A stretch of DNA of 64,000 bases from Quatrionicoccus australiensis (GTDB taxonomy: Bacteria > Pseudomonadota > Gammaproteobacteria > Burkholderiales > Rhodocyclaceae). Made by a program: the position numbers and the translations under genes. The DNA lies in assembly GCF_020510525.1 (NCBI RefSeq), contig NZ_CP075188.1, positions 3,968,001-4,032,000 of the forward strand, in the 5' to 3' direction. The notes below the pieces were generated by a model. It was not told the DNA's origin, did no database searches, and saw only the letters and a program-made list of their open reading frames with translations. Shown piece by piece: positions 28,956 to 37,836 of this stretch (its first letter is position 1; every line of letters starts with the position of its first letter).

Positions 28956-29845
28956 TAAGCCGGGTTGTGCAGACCGGCCACCGCTGCCAGTAGCGCATCG
29001 ATCGCCTTCGGACGGACGAAACCGGCGCGCCAGGCAAGGGCGATGCGGCGTGATGGCTCCGGTGCGCGAAAGGGTATGACGCTGATCAGCTCGTTGCTGT
29101 AGGGATGCCCGAGCGCCCCTTCGGGCAGCACCGAGACGCCCAGCCCGGAGGCCACCATGCAACGGATGGTGCCGATCGAGTGACCGAGCCGGACATCGGT
29201 TTCCGGGCTGCTCACCTGCGGGCAGGCACCCAGTACCTGGTCGCGGAAGCAGTTGCCGGCCTTGAGCAGCAGCACTTCGTCGCCAGCCACTTCCTCGGGA
29301 CTGATTTCCGCCATGTTTTCCCAGGCATGACCGCGCGGCACGACAACCTTGAAGGACTCATCGTAGAGCGGCCGGGTCAGCACGCCGGGCAAATCGAAGG
29401 GCAGGGCGATGATGACGACGTCGATGTCGTTGTCGCGCAGCATGTCGGCCAGCGTCGCCGTCATGTTTTCCTCGATGGCAAGCGGCATGCCGGGTGCCAC
29501 CCGCTTCAGCGACAGGATCAGCTGCGGCAGCAGGTAGGGGCCGATGGTGTGAATGACGCCGAGACGCAACGGCCCTTCCAGCTGGTCGCGGCCGCGCATG
29601 GCGATCTGCCGCACCTTGTCGGCTTCGGCAATGGCCTGCTGCGCCTGCTCGACGACGCGGCGCCCGACCGCACTCGGGCTGACAAAGCCCTTGCCGCGCT
29701 CGAACAACTGCACGCCGAACTCGTCTTCGAGACGGGCGATCGACACGCTCAAGGTCGGCTGGCTGACCGAACAACGTTCGGCAGCACGACTGAAATTACC
29801 CTCCTGGGCGAGGGCAACGATGTAACGCAATTCGGTCAAGGTCAT
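28940..29845 (-). CDS. oxyR: Hydrogen-peroxide sensor OxyR (LysR family)
   Basis: A 301-residue LysR-type regulator. The N-terminal winged helix-turn-helix (AQEGNFSRAAERCSVSQPTLSVSIARLE) is followed by the sensing domain. The redox pair is Cys199 and Cys208 in GNCFRDQVLGAC, the same residue numbers as in E. coli OxyR, so peroxide sensing through a disulfide is expected. The start at 29845 has GGAGG upstream; an earlier in-frame ATG at 29860 is less likely. It is divergent from a cytochrome c peroxidase gene with an OxyR-like site between them. Confidence 0.95.
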   Translation of the reverse strand: MTLTELRYIVALAQEGNFSRAAERCSVSQPTLSVSIARLEDEFGVQLFERGKGFVSPSAVGRRVVEQAQQAIAEADKVRQIAMRGRDQLEGPLRLGVIHTIGPYLLPQLILSLKRVAPGMPLAIEENMTATLADMLRDNDIDVVIIALPFDLPGVLTRPLYDESFKVVVPRGHAWENMAEISPEEVAGDEVLLLKAGNCFRDQVLGACPQVSSPETDVRLGHSIGTIRCMVASGLGVSVLPEGALGHPYSNELISVIPFRAPEPSRRIALAWRAGFVRPKAIDALLAAVAGLHNPAYHLLP

Positions 29846-29889
29846 GACTATCCTCCGCAAAATGGTGGGGTCTACCGCCCCTTGCTGTT

Positions 29890-29926
29890 ATAGGCACAAG
29901 CTATAGCGCCTATATACAAAACCCAT
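29890..29926. promoter_or_regulatory. OxyR-type binding site between oxyR and the peroxidase gene
   Basis: ATAG-N7-CTAT-N7-ATAT-N7-CCAT matches the OxyR consensus (ATAG-N7-CTAT-N7-ATAG-N7-CTAT) at 14 of 16 positions with exact spacing. It is 45 bp from the oxyR start and 86 bp from the peroxidase start, fitting autoregulation and activation of the peroxidase. Confidence 0.75.
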
Positions 29927-29934
29927 AAAAATCA

Positions 29935-29948
29935 TTGACTTGGATCAA
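29935..29948 (+). promoter_or_regulatory. FNR/ANR box upstream of cytochrome c peroxidase
   Basis: TTGACTTGGATCAA matches TTGAT-N4-ATCAA at 9 of 10 fixed positions. Centred at 29941.5; a start site 41.5 bp downstream would be near 29983, with GAGAAT (29970-29975) as a -10-like hexamer. This is the class II arrangement of FNR-activated promoters. Confidence 0.7.
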
Positions 29949-30011
29949 TGTTAACACATCCAGACAGGAGAGAATGGCCGCAGCAATTTTTCACAAAGGG
30001 AGAGCATAACG

Positions 30012-31019
30012 ATGAAACGCACCATTCTGTCCACCGCCCTCGCGGTCATTTCCGGCCTGCTCATCGGCCATGTCGCCCAGGCTGCCAGCCAGGAGCCGAT
30101 CCAGCCGATCGCCGCAACCAAGGTCAGCAATCCGGCCCTGGTCGAACTCGGCAAGAAGCTCTACTTCGACCCGCGCCTGTCCAAGTCCGGCTTCATTTCC
30201 TGCAACTCCTGCCACAACCTGTCGATGGGCGGCACCGACAACATCAAGACCTCGATCGGCCATAACTGGAACGAAGGCCCGATCAACGCACCGACCGTAC
30301 TCAACTCCAGCCTCAATGTCGCCCAGTTCTGGGACGGCCGCGCCGCCGATCTCCAGGCCCAGGCCGGCGGTCCGATCGCCAACCCGGGCGAGATGGCATT
30401 TACGCACACCCTGGCGATCAACGTGCTGCAATCGATCCCCGGCTATGTCGCGGAATTCAAGAAAGCCTTCGGTACCGAGAAGGTGACCATAGAGGAAGTC
30501 ACCAAGGCCATCGCTGCCTTCGAGGAAACCCTGGTCACCCCGAACTCGCGCTTCGACAAGTGGCTGAAGGGCGACAAGAAGGCGCTGAGCAAGAATGAAC
30601 TTGAAGGCTACAAGCTGTTCAAGGACAGCGGTTGCGTCGCCTGTCACAACGGCCCGGCCGTCGGTGGCAACTCCTTCCAGAAAATGGGTCTGGTCGAAGC
30701 CTACAAGGCCTCGAGCCCGGCCGAAGGCCGCTCGGCAGTGACCGGCAAGGATGCCGACCGCTTCAACTTCAAGGTGCCGACCCTGCGCAACGTCGAAATG
30801 ACCTATCCGTACTTCCATGACGGCGCCGCCAACACGCTGCCGGAAGCGGTCGACACCATGGCTCGCATCCAGCTTGGCAAGAAGTTCACGGCCGATGAAA
30901 ACGCCAAGGTCGTCGCCTTCCTGAAGACGCTGACCGGCGACCAGCCGAACTTCAAGCTGCCTATCCTGCCGCCGTCGGCCGATGCCACGCCGCGTCCGAC
31001 CCCGTTCGAGAAGAAATAA
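30012..31019 (+). CDS. Periplasmic di-heme cytochrome c peroxidase
   Basis: A 335-residue enzyme that reduces H2O2 with electrons from c-type cytochromes. A Sec signal peptide (cut after about residue 24, HVAQA|ASQ) is followed by two heme sites, CNSCH (Cys64, Cys67, His68) and CVACH (Cys208, Cys211, His212). Family features include GGTDNIKTSIGHNWNEGPINAPTVLNSSLN and FKVPTLRNVEMTYPYFHDGA. AGGGAGAG lies upstream of the ATG. OxyR-like and FNR/ANR-like sites precede it, and a strong terminator follows. The ccm operon next door supplies heme attachment. Confidence 0.95.
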   Translation: MKRTILSTALAVISGLLIGHVAQAASQEPIQPIAATKVSNPALVELGKKLYFDPRLSKSGFISCNSCHNLSMGGTDNIKTSIGHNWNEGPINAPTVLNSSLNVAQFWDGRAADLQAQAGGPIANPGEMAFTHTLAINVLQSIPGYVAEFKKAFGTEKVTIEEVTKAIAAFEETLVTPNSRFDKWLKGDKKALSKNELEGYKLFKDSGCVACHNGPAVGGNSFQKMGLVEAYKASSPAEGRSAVTGKDADRFNFKVPTLRNVEMTYPYFHDGAANTLPEAVDTMARIQLGKKFTADENAKVVAFLKTLTGDQPNFKLPILPPSADATPRPTPFEKK

Positions 31020-31038
31020 GGGGCAGCCCGGAAAATCG

Positions 31039-31062
31039 ACGGGGGCTGCGGCCCCCGTTTTT
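31039..31062 (+). terminator. Rho-independent terminator after the peroxidase gene
   Basis: ACGGGGGC, loop TGCG, GCCCCCGT form an 8-bp GC-rich stem followed by TTTTT. Confidence 0.88.
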
Positions 31063-31076
31063 CTTGGCCGTTTTGT

Positions 31077-31090
31077 TTGATTCCCATCAA
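31077..31090 (+). promoter_or_regulatory. Perfect FNR/ANR box and promoter of the ccm operon
   Basis: TTGATTCCCATCAA is an exact match to the FNR consensus TTGAT-N4-ATCAA. A start site at +41.5 from its centre (31083.5) would be near 31125; CATAAT, a 5/6 match to the -10 hexamer, lies exactly at the expected position (31113-31118). ccmA starts at 31150. The layout predicts activation of cytochrome c maturation when oxygen is low. Confidence 0.82.
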
Positions 31091-31149
31091 TCTGCCGGTA
31101 CACTTGCGCGCTCATAATTCACCGCTGATTTATTTCGGTTTTTCCCCTG

Positions 31150-31758
31150 ATGCTTGAAGCTGACAATCTGGAATGCGTGCGCGGCGAGCGCCGCCTGTTC
31201 GCAGGCCTCAGCTTTCGGCTGGAGGCCGGAGAACTGCTGTATCTGCAGGGTAAGAACGGGGCCGGCAAGACCAGCCTGCTGCGCATGCTGATCGGCCTGC
31301 TGCCGCCGGAAGCCGGCGCAATCCGCTGGCAGGGCGCCAGCATCAAATCCGACGAATTCCGCGCCGATCTCTGCTATCTCGGCCACCTCAACGCGATCAA
31401 GGAAGAACTGACCCCGCTCGAGAACCTGCTCGCCGCAGCGCGTCTTGCCGACGAGGAGCTGAGCGAGGAAGAAGCGATCGACGCCCTCGAACAGGTCGGC
31501 CTCGCCGGGCGCGAGGACCTTGCCTGCAAATACCTCTCGCAGGGCCAGAAGCGGCGCGTCGCACTGGCCCGTCTGGTCAAGGAAAAGCGGCCGCTGTGGA
31601 TCCTCGACGAACCCTTCGTCGCCCTCGACGTCGCTGCGGTCGACTGGCTGGCCGGCATCATTTCCGGCCACCTGCAGCGCGGCGGCCTGGCCGTGATGAC
31701 GACGCACCAGCTGGTCAATATCCCGGCCGGCAAGGTGCGCGAATTGCGTCTTTCCTGA
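31150..31758 (+). CDS. ccmA: Heme exporter ATPase CcmA
   Basis: A 202-residue ABC ATPase of the CcmABCD complex, which releases holo-CcmE from CcmC/D for cytochrome c maturation. Walker A is GKNGAGKTS; the signature is LSQGQKRRVALARL and Walker B is LWILDEPFVALD. It heads a nine-gene operon with an FNR-type promoter. Confidence 0.95.
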   Translation: MLEADNLECVRGERRLFAGLSFRLEAGELLYLQGKNGAGKTSLLRMLIGLLPPEAGAIRWQGASIKSDEFRADLCYLGHLNAIKEELTPLENLLAAARLADEELSEEEAIDALEQVGLAGREDLACKYLSQGQKRRVALARLVKEKRPLWILDEPFVALDVAAVDWLAGIISGHLQRGGLAVMTTHQLVNIPAGKVRELRLS

Positions 31759-31771
31759 GCGTCGACCGCTA

Positions 31772-32440
31772 ATGTTCAAAATCGTCACCGCCGTCATCGC
31801 CCGCGACCTGAAACTGGCCATGCGCCGCCAGGCCGACATCGTCTCGGCGCTCTTCTTCTTTGTCATCGTGGTCAGCCTGTTCCCGCTCGGCGTCGGGCCG
31901 GAACCCGACCTGCTGCGCAAACTGGCGCCCGGCGTGCTGTGGGTCGCAGCTCTGCTCGCTACCATGCTGTCGCTGCCACGCCTGTTTGCCGATGACCATC
32001 GCGATGGCACGCTCGAACAACTGGCACTGGCGCCACACCCCCTTGGGCTGGTCGTTACCGGCAAAGTGATCGCTCACTGGCTGGTCTCAGGCCTGCCCCT
32101 GGCACTGATCGCCCCCATCCTCGGCATCCAGTTCGACCTGTCCGCTGACGCACTCGTCGTGCTGACTGGCGCCATCCTGCTCGGTACGCCGGCCCTGTCC
32201 GGCATCGGCGCCATCGGCGCGGCACTGACCCTGGGTCTGCGCGGCGGCGGCGTGCTGCTCTCATTACTGGTTCTGCCGCTATATATTCCAGTGCTAATAT
32301 TCGGCGCTGGCGCAGTGGATGCGACGGTGACCGGGCTCGGGGGAGAAGGTCATCTGTCCTTGCTGGCCGCCCTTACCTTTGCCTCACTCGGCTTCGCCCC
32401 CTGGGCGTCTGCCGCTGCCTTGAAGATTGCCCTCGAATGA
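31772..32440 (+). CDS. ccmB: Heme exporter permease CcmB
   Basis: A 222-residue membrane protein with six predicted helices, partner of CcmA. It begins with FKIVTAVIARDLKLAMRR and contains the family segment LPRLFADDHRDGTLEQLALAP. It overlaps ccmC by ATGA. Confidence 0.94.
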   Translation: MFKIVTAVIARDLKLAMRRQADIVSALFFFVIVVSLFPLGVGPEPDLLRKLAPGVLWVAALLATMLSLPRLFADDHRDGTLEQLALAPHPLGLVVTGKVIAHWLVSGLPLALIAPILGIQFDLSADALVVLTGAILLGTPALSGIGAIGAALTLGLRGGGVLLSLLVLPLYIPVLIFGAGAVDATVTGLGGEGHLSLLAALTFASLGFAPWASAAALKIALE

Positions 32441-33183
32441 AAGACCGCTTCAATCTCTATCGTTTCGCGTCACCGGCCACCTTCTACCCGCTGGCCGGGG
32501 CGCTGATTCCCTACTTTGTCGCCATTTCCGTCGTCTTCGGCCTGGCCGGGCTCTACCTCGGCATGCTGGTCGCGCCGACCGATTTCCAGCAGGGCGAGGG
32601 CTACCGGATCATCTTCATCCACGTCCCGGCCTCCTGGCTGTCGATGTTCATCTACCTGATCATGGCCGGCTGGGCCGCCATCGGGCTGGCCTTCAACACC
32701 CGGCTGTCGGGCATGATGGCGCAGGCGCTGGCCCCGACCGGCGCGCTGATGGCCTTCCTGTCGCTGTGGACCGGCGCCCTGTGGGGCAAGCCGATGTGGG
32801 GCACATGGTGGGTCTGGGATGCGCGCCTGACCTCCGAACTGATCCTGCTCTTCCTCTACATCGGCTACATGGCGCTGACCGCCGCGATCGACGATGCCAA
32901 GCGTGCCGACAAGGCGGGCGGCCTGTTGCTGCTGGTCGGCGTGGTCAATGTGCCGATCATCTATTTCTCGGTCAAATGGTGGAACACGCTGCACCAGGGT
33001 TCCAGCGTCAACCTGACCAAGTCGTCGATGGCCGAAACCATGCTCTGGGGCATGCTGCTGATGGCGATGTGCTTCTGGATGTACTCGATCGCCATTGCCT
33101 TCATGCGGGTGCGCACCATCATGCTCGAGCGCGAGCGGCACACCGACTGGGTCAAGGCCCTGCTCGCGGGAGACGGCAAATGA
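32437..33183 (+). CDS. ccmC: Heme-handling protein CcmC
   Basis: A 248-residue six-helix membrane protein that loads heme onto CcmE. The tryptophan-rich heme motif WGKPMWGTWWVWDARLTSEL is present. Flanking heme-ligand histidines are in IFIHVPASWL and WWNTLHQG. It overlaps ccmB and ccmD by 4 bp each. Confidence 0.96.
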   Translation: MKDRFNLYRFASPATFYPLAGALIPYFVAISVVFGLAGLYLGMLVAPTDFQQGEGYRIIFIHVPASWLSMFIYLIMAGWAAIGLAFNTRLSGMMAQALAPTGALMAFLSLWTGALWGKPMWGTWWVWDARLTSELILLFLYIGYMALTAAIDDAKRADKAGGLLLLVGVVNVPIIYFSVKWWNTLHQGSSVNLTKSSMAETMLWGMLLMAMCFWMYSIAIAFMRVRTIMLERERHTDWVKALLAGDGK

Positions 33184-33368
33184 TCTACTGGAACAGCTTC
33201 TCCGACTTCCTCGCCATGGGCGGTTACGGTCTTTACGTCTGGGGGTCGTTCGGCGTCACCGCGGCCATCATGGCGATTGAACCTATTCTCGTCGTCCGCC
33301 ATCGAAAGACCACCATCGCCCGCCTCAAGCGCCAGTTGCGCGCTGAAACCAGGAACACCGCAGAATGA
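33180..33368 (+). CDS. ccmD: Small heme exporter subunit CcmD
   Basis: A 62-residue single-helix protein (membrane segment about residues 17-37, [20 protein letters not shown]) with a basic C-terminal part. It stabilises the CcmC-CcmE complex. Its ATG overlaps the ccmC stop and its stop overlaps the ccmE start (ATGA in both cases). Confidence 0.92.
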   Translation: MIYWNSFSDFLAMGGYGLYVWGSFGVTAAIMAIEPILVVRHRKTTIARLKRQLRAETRNTAE

Positions 33369-33844
33369 AATCCCGTCACAAGAAACTCGCCCTGATCGGC
33401 GGCGCGCTGGCCATCATCGGCATCATCGCCGCCCTCGTCCTCAATGCGCTGAACAGCAACATCGCCCTCTACATCACGCCGAGCGAAGTCGCGGCGGGCA
33501 AGGCACCGCAGGGCAAGACCTTCCGCATCGGCGGCCTGGTCAAGGAAGGCAGCCTGCAACGCCAGGCCGACGGCGTCACCATCGCCTTCGTGATCACCGA
33601 TACGGCCAAGGACATCAGCGTGCATTACAAGGGCATCCTTCCCGACCTGTTCAAGGAAGGCAAGGGCGTTGTTGCGCAGGGCAAAATGACCGCAGAGAAC
33701 CAGTTTACCGCCAGCGAAGTGCTCGCCAAGCATGACGAGAACTACATGCCGCCGGAAGCCGCCCAGGCGGTCAATGACGCCCAGGGCGCCAACAAGCATG
33801 TCTCGCCTTCATCGGCCGGCACCCAACCGAAAGCAGGCTACTGA
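33365..33844 (+). CDS. ccmE: Periplasmic heme chaperone CcmE
   Basis: A 159-residue membrane-anchored OB-fold protein (anchor about 8-30). The heme is bound covalently to the conserved histidine of HDENY (His123), with Tyr127 as ligand. It carries heme from CcmC to CcmF/CcmH. The C-terminal tail after residue 130 is flexible. Confidence 0.95.
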   Translation: MKSRHKKLALIGGALAIIGIIAALVLNALNSNIALYITPSEVAAGKAPQGKTFRIGGLVKEGSLQRQADGVTIAFVITDTAKDISVHYKGILPDLFKEGKGVVAQGKMTAENQFTASEVLAKHDENYMPPEAAQAVNDAQGANKHVSPSSAGTQPKAGY

Positions 33845-33846
33845 GC

Positions 33847-35835
33847 ATGATTCCCGAACTCGGTCATTTCGCCCTCATTCTTGCCGCCCTGGTCGCGCTG
33901 ATCCTCGGCACCCTGCCGCTGCTCGGCGCCCACCGCAACCATTCCGCCTGGATCGCGCTGGCCCGTCCGGCCGCCTCGGCCATGGCCTTGCTGCTGACCA
34001 TTTCCTTCGGCTGCCTGATCCAGGCCTTCGTCACGAACGACTTTTCCGTCGTCTATGCCGCGCAGCATTCGAACTCGCTGCTGCCGCTGCAATATCGCGT
34101 CGCCGCCGTGTGGGGCGGTCATGAAGGCTCGCTGCTGTTGTGGATGCTGTTCCTGACCTGGTGGGCCTTTGCCGTCGCCATGCTGTCGCGCCAGTTGCCG
34201 GAAGCCATGGTCGCCCGCGTCCTCGGCACGCTCGGTCTGGTCGCCTTTGGCTTCCTGCTCTTCATCCTGATCACCTCGAATCCGTTCGAGCGCCTGCTGC
34301 CGGCCGCCGCCGAAGGGCGCGACCTGAATCCGCTGTTGCAGGACTTCGGCCTGGTCATCCACCCGCCGCTGCTCTACATGGGCTATGTCGGCTTCTCGGT
34401 CGCCTTCGCCTTCGCCATTGCGGCGCTGCTTTCCGGCCAGCTTGACGCCGCCTGGGCGCGCTGGTCGCGGCCGTGGACGATGGCCGCCTGGTGCTTCCTG
34501 ACGCTGGGCATTGCGATGGGTTCGTGGTGGGCCTATTACGAACTGGGCTGGGGCGGCTGGTGGTTCTGGGACCCGGTCGAAAACGCCTCCTTCATGCCCT
34601 GGCTGGTCGGCACGGCGCTGATCCATTCGCTGGCGGTCACCGAAAAGCGCGGCAGTTTCAAGAACTGGACGGTACTGCTGGCGATTTCCGCCTTCTCGCT
34701 GTCGCTGCTCGGCACCTTCCTGGTCCGTTCCGGCGTGCTGACCTCGGTGCATGCCTTCGCCACCGACCCGCGCCGCGGCGTCTTCATCCTGATCTTCCTG
34801 GTCGCCGTGATCGGCAGCTCGCTGGCGCTGTTTGCCTGGCGCGCCCCCAAGGTCGGCCTGGGCGGGCGCTTCGGCCTGGTCTCGCGCGAATCGCTGCTGC
34901 TCACCAACAACGTGCTGCTCGTCGTCGCCTGCGCCACGGTGCTGCTCGGCACGCTTTACCCGCTGCTGATCGATGCGCTCGGCGTCGGCAAGATCTCGGT
35001 CGGTCCACCGTATTTCAATGCCGTTTTTGTCCCGGTCATGACGCCCTTGCTGTTCCTGATGGGCATCGGTCCCTTCGCGCGCTGGAAGGAAGCCTCCATC
35101 GCCGAAATCAGCCGTACCGTGCGCTGGGCCTTCGCCGCCGCTGTCGTCGTCGCCATCGCCCTGCCGCTGGTTTATGGCAGCTGGACGGCGTTGACCGCAC
35201 TGGGCATCCTGCTCGCCGCCTGGATCGTGTTCACGGCGCTACTCAACTTCGTCGAACGTGTCGGCAAAACCCGCGGCCAGCGCTCCTTCCTTGCTGCCGC
35301 GCTGAGCCAGCCGCGCAGCTTCGTCGGCATGCACCTGGCGCACGTCGGCATCGCCGTTTTCGTCGTCGGCGCCACCATGGTGTCGAGCTTCCAGGAAGAA
35401 AAGGACGTCAAGATGGCGCCCGGCGAATCGGTCGATGTCGCCGGCTACCACTTCACCTTCAACGGCGTGAAGGCCGTCGAAGGCCCCAACTACATGGCGG
35501 CGCAGGGTGACTTCGACCTGGCGGTCAACGGCAAATTCCAGCGCAAAATGAACCCGGAAAAGCGCAATTACGCCTCCTCCGGCATGCCGATGACCGAAGC
35601 CTCGATCGACGCCGGCCTGCTGCGCGACGTCTATGTCTCGCTCGGCGAGCCGATCGACCGCGACAAGCCGGAAGGCGAATGGGCCGTGCGCGTCTATTAC
35701 AAGCCCTTCGTCGACTGGATCTGGGGGGGCTGCATTTTGATGGCGCTGGGCGGCCTGCTCGCGCTGCTCGATCGCCGTTACCGCGCCAAGGCGCGCGCCA
35801 GCGCCGCCATTCCCGCAGGAAGCCAAACCGCATGA
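33847..35835 (+). CDS. ccmF: Cytochrome c heme lyase subunit CcmF
   Basis: A 662-residue polytopic membrane protein that transfers heme to apocytochromes. The tryptophan-rich motif WGGWWFWDPVENASFMPW and the histidines in VWGGHEGSLLLW and VIHPPLLYMGYVG are conserved. It overlaps ccmG by ATGA. Confidence 0.96.
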   Translation: MIPELGHFALILAALVALILGTLPLLGAHRNHSAWIALARPAASAMALLLTISFGCLIQAFVTNDFSVVYAAQHSNSLLPLQYRVAAVWGGHEGSLLLWMLFLTWWAFAVAMLSRQLPEAMVARVLGTLGLVAFGFLLFILITSNPFERLLPAAAEGRDLNPLLQDFGLVIHPPLLYMGYVGFSVAFAFAIAALLSGQLDAAWARWSRPWTMAAWCFLTLGIAMGSWWAYYELGWGGWWFWDPVENASFMPWLVGTALIHSLAVTEKRGSFKNWTVLLAISAFSLSLLGTFLVRSGVLTSVHAFATDPRRGVFILIFLVAVIGSSLALFAWRAPKVGLGGRFGLVSRESLLLTNNVLLVVACATVLLGTLYPLLIDALGVGKISVGPPYFNAVFVPVMTPLLFLMGIGPFARWKEASIAEISRTVRWAFAAAVVVAIALPLVYGSWTALTALGILLAAWIVFTALLNFVERVGKTRGQRSFLAAALSQPRSFVGMHLAHVGIAVFVVGATMVSSFQEEKDVKMAPGESVDVAGYHFTFNGVKAVEGPNYMAAQGDFDLAVNGKFQRKMNPEKRNYASSGMPMTEASIDAGLLRDVYVSLGEPIDRDKPEGEWAVRVYYKPFVDWIWGGCILMALGGLLALLDRRYRAKARASAAIPAGSQTA

Positions 35836-36416
35836 ACCGTTATTTCTGGATACTCGGCGGCTTTGCCGCCCTCGTCGTGCTGCTCGCCATCGGGCTCAAT
35901 CTGAATCCGCGCGACGTCCCGTCGCCGCTGGTCGGCAAGCCGGCCCCGGCCTTCAGCCTGAACGTGCTCGCCAAGCCGGACACCACACTCGGCCCCAAGG
36001 ACATGCAGGGCAAGGTCTGGCTGCTCAACGTCTGGGCCTCGTGGTGCATCTCCTGCCGCCAGGAACACCCGGTGCTGGTCAATTTCTCGAAGAGCAGCAA
36101 GGTGCCGCTGATCGGCCTCAATTACAAGGAAGTGCGCGGCGACGGCGAATTCGACATGGGCAAGATGTCGGCCGCCGACGAGAAGAAACTCGCTTTCGAG
36201 CGCGCCGAAAAATGGCTGGCGACGCACGGCAACCCCTACACGCTGACCGTGATGGACCTCGACGGCCGCGTCGGCATCGACTACGGCGTTTATGGTGTGC
36301 CGGAAACCTACGTCATCGACAAGACCGGCGTCATCCGCATGAAGCACACCGGTCCGATCACGCCGGACGTCCTGTCCGGCAAGATCCTGCCGCTGATCGC
36401 GGAGCTCGACAAATGA
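35832..36416 (+). CDS. ccmG: Thiol-disulfide oxidoreductase CcmG/DsbE
   Basis: A 194-residue membrane-anchored periplasmic thioredoxin (anchor about 5-23). The redox site is WCISC (Cys72, Cys75); the cis-Pro loop is VYGVPETYVID. It keeps apocytochrome CxxCH cysteines reduced. It overlaps ccmH by ATGA. Confidence 0.95.
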   Translation: MNRYFWILGGFAALVVLLAIGLNLNPRDVPSPLVGKPAPAFSLNVLAKPDTTLGPKDMQGKVWLLNVWASWCISCRQEHPVLVNFSKSSKVPLIGLNYKEVRGDGEFDMGKMSAADEKKLAFERAEKWLATHGNPYTLTVMDLDGRVGIDYGVYGVPETYVIDKTGVIRMKHTGPITPDVLSGKILPLIAELDK

Positions 36417-36886
36417 TCAAGCGCGCGCTGGTTTTTGCCCTTTTCCTCGCGTCGACCGCTGCCTTCGGCTCGGAAATCAACGAAGCGGCGCAAGCTGCCG
36501 ATCCGGTCGCCGAAAAGCGCTTGCAGGGTCTTTCCGAAGAATTGCGCTGCCTGGTCTGCCAGAACCAGACCATCGCCGACTCGAATGCCGAACTGGCGGT
36601 CGATCTGCGCCGCGAGATCCGCGGCATGATCAAGGATGGCAAGTCGGACAAGGAAATCGTCGATTTCATGGTCGTCCGCTACGGCGACTTCGTGCTCTAC
36701 CGGCCGCCGGTCAAGGGCATCACGCTGCTCCTCTGGGGCGGTCCGATCGCCCTGCTGCTGATCGGCCTCTACGCCCTGCTGCGCTACCTGCGCCAGCGTG
36801 CCGGGCGCCTTGCCGACGATCAGCCACTGACTGCCGATGAAGCCCGCCGCGCCGCTGCGCTGCTCAAGGAAATCGACCAAAAATGA
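36413..36886 (+). CDS. ccmH: Cytochrome c maturation protein CcmH
   Basis: A 157-residue protein with a Sec signal (about 1-19), the redox motif LRCLVCQNQ (Cys46, Cys49) facing the periplasm, and a C-terminal membrane helix (about 104-124). It is the short CcmH form, which works with a separate CcmI, encoded next. Confidence 0.95.
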   Translation: MIKRALVFALFLASTAAFGSEINEAAQAADPVAEKRLQGLSEELRCLVCQNQTIADSNAELAVDLRREIRGMIKDGKSDKEIVDFMVVRYGDFVLYRPPVKGITLLLWGGPIALLLIGLYALLRYLRQRAGRLADDQPLTADEARRAAALLKEIDQK

Positions 36887-37725
36887 TTCAGTTCGCCCTC
36901 TTTGCCATTTTGCTCATCGTGGTCGTCACCGCCTTCATCCTGCCGCCGCTGTGGTTTGCCCGCCGCCCGCAAACCAGCGCCAGCGATCGCCAGGCTTCGA
37001 ATCTGGCGATTTTCCGCGACCAGCTGGCCGACCTGGCCGCCGAGCATCAGGCCGGTGCGCTGGCTGATGCCGATTTCGCCCAGGCCGAGCGCGAGATCCA
37101 GCGCCGCCTGCTCGAGGAAGTCCCCGCTGACACCAGCAATGCCAACGGCAGCAACGCCCCGAGCCGCAAGACGGCAATCGCCATCGTCCTGCTTCTGCCC
37201 ATCCTGGCACTCGCCACCTACGGCATCCTCGGCAACCCGCGCGCGCTTGACCCGGCCCAGACCGTCGCCCAGCCGCAAATGACGCCGGAACAGATCAACG
37301 ACATGGTGACCCGACTAGCCGCCCGCATGCAGGAAAACCCGGACGATCTCCAGGGCTGGGCAATGCTGGCCCGCTCCTACAAGACCATGGGACGTTACGA
37401 AGAAGCCGCCAGCGCCTACGGCAAGGCGGAAAAGCTGGTCAACGAAGACCCCGACCTCCTCGCCAGCTATGCGGAAACCCTGGCCATGGCCGGCGGCAAG
37501 GGCCTCAAGGGCAAGCCGCGCCAGCTCGTCGAGCGCGCCCTCAAGCTCGCCCCCAACCACCCGCATTCGCTCTTCCTGGCCGGCGCCGCCGCCATGGAAG
37601 CCGGCGACAACAAGCAGGGCATCGCTTACTGGGAAGCCCTGTTGCCGCAGGTCGATCCGGGTTCGGAAATCGACCAGATGCTGCGCAGCGGCATCGACAA
37701 GATGAAGGCCGGCGGCAAGGGCTGA
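36883..37725 (+). CDS. ccmI: Cytochrome c maturation TPR protein CcmI
   Basis: A 280-residue protein: an N-terminal helix (3-25), a coiled segment, a second helix (about 94-114), and a C-terminal TPR domain (WAMLARSYKTMGRYEEAASAYGKAEKL). It binds apocytochrome C-termini and presents them to CcmFH. Last gene of the ccm operon. Confidence 0.92.
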   Translation: MIQFALFAILLIVVVTAFILPPLWFARRPQTSASDRQASNLAIFRDQLADLAAEHQAGALADADFAQAEREIQRRLLEEVPADTSNANGSNAPSRKTAIAIVLLLPILALATYGILGNPRALDPAQTVAQPQMTPEQINDMVTRLAARMQENPDDLQGWAMLARSYKTMGRYEEAASAYGKAEKLVNEDPDLLASYAETLAMAGGKGLKGKPRQLVERALKLAPNHPHSLFLAGAAAMEAGDNKQGIAYWEALLPQVDPGSEIDQMLRSGIDKMKAGGKG

Positions 37726-37733
37726 ACACCGTC

Positions 37734-37766
37734 GCCCGGCAGTACGGCAAGAATGCCGTGCCGGGC
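37734..37766 (+). terminator. Hairpin after the ccm operon
   Basis: GCCCGGC and GCCGGGC enclose an inner ACGGCA/TGCCGT pair, giving a nested stem directly after ccmI. There is no U-tract, so it may act mainly in message stability. Confidence 0.4.
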
Positions 37767-37836
37767 GCGTTCCACTCCGGCAGCAATGGCGCTATGCTCT
37801 GTCTGACAAGCCATTCGCCAACCGGAGACACATCCA

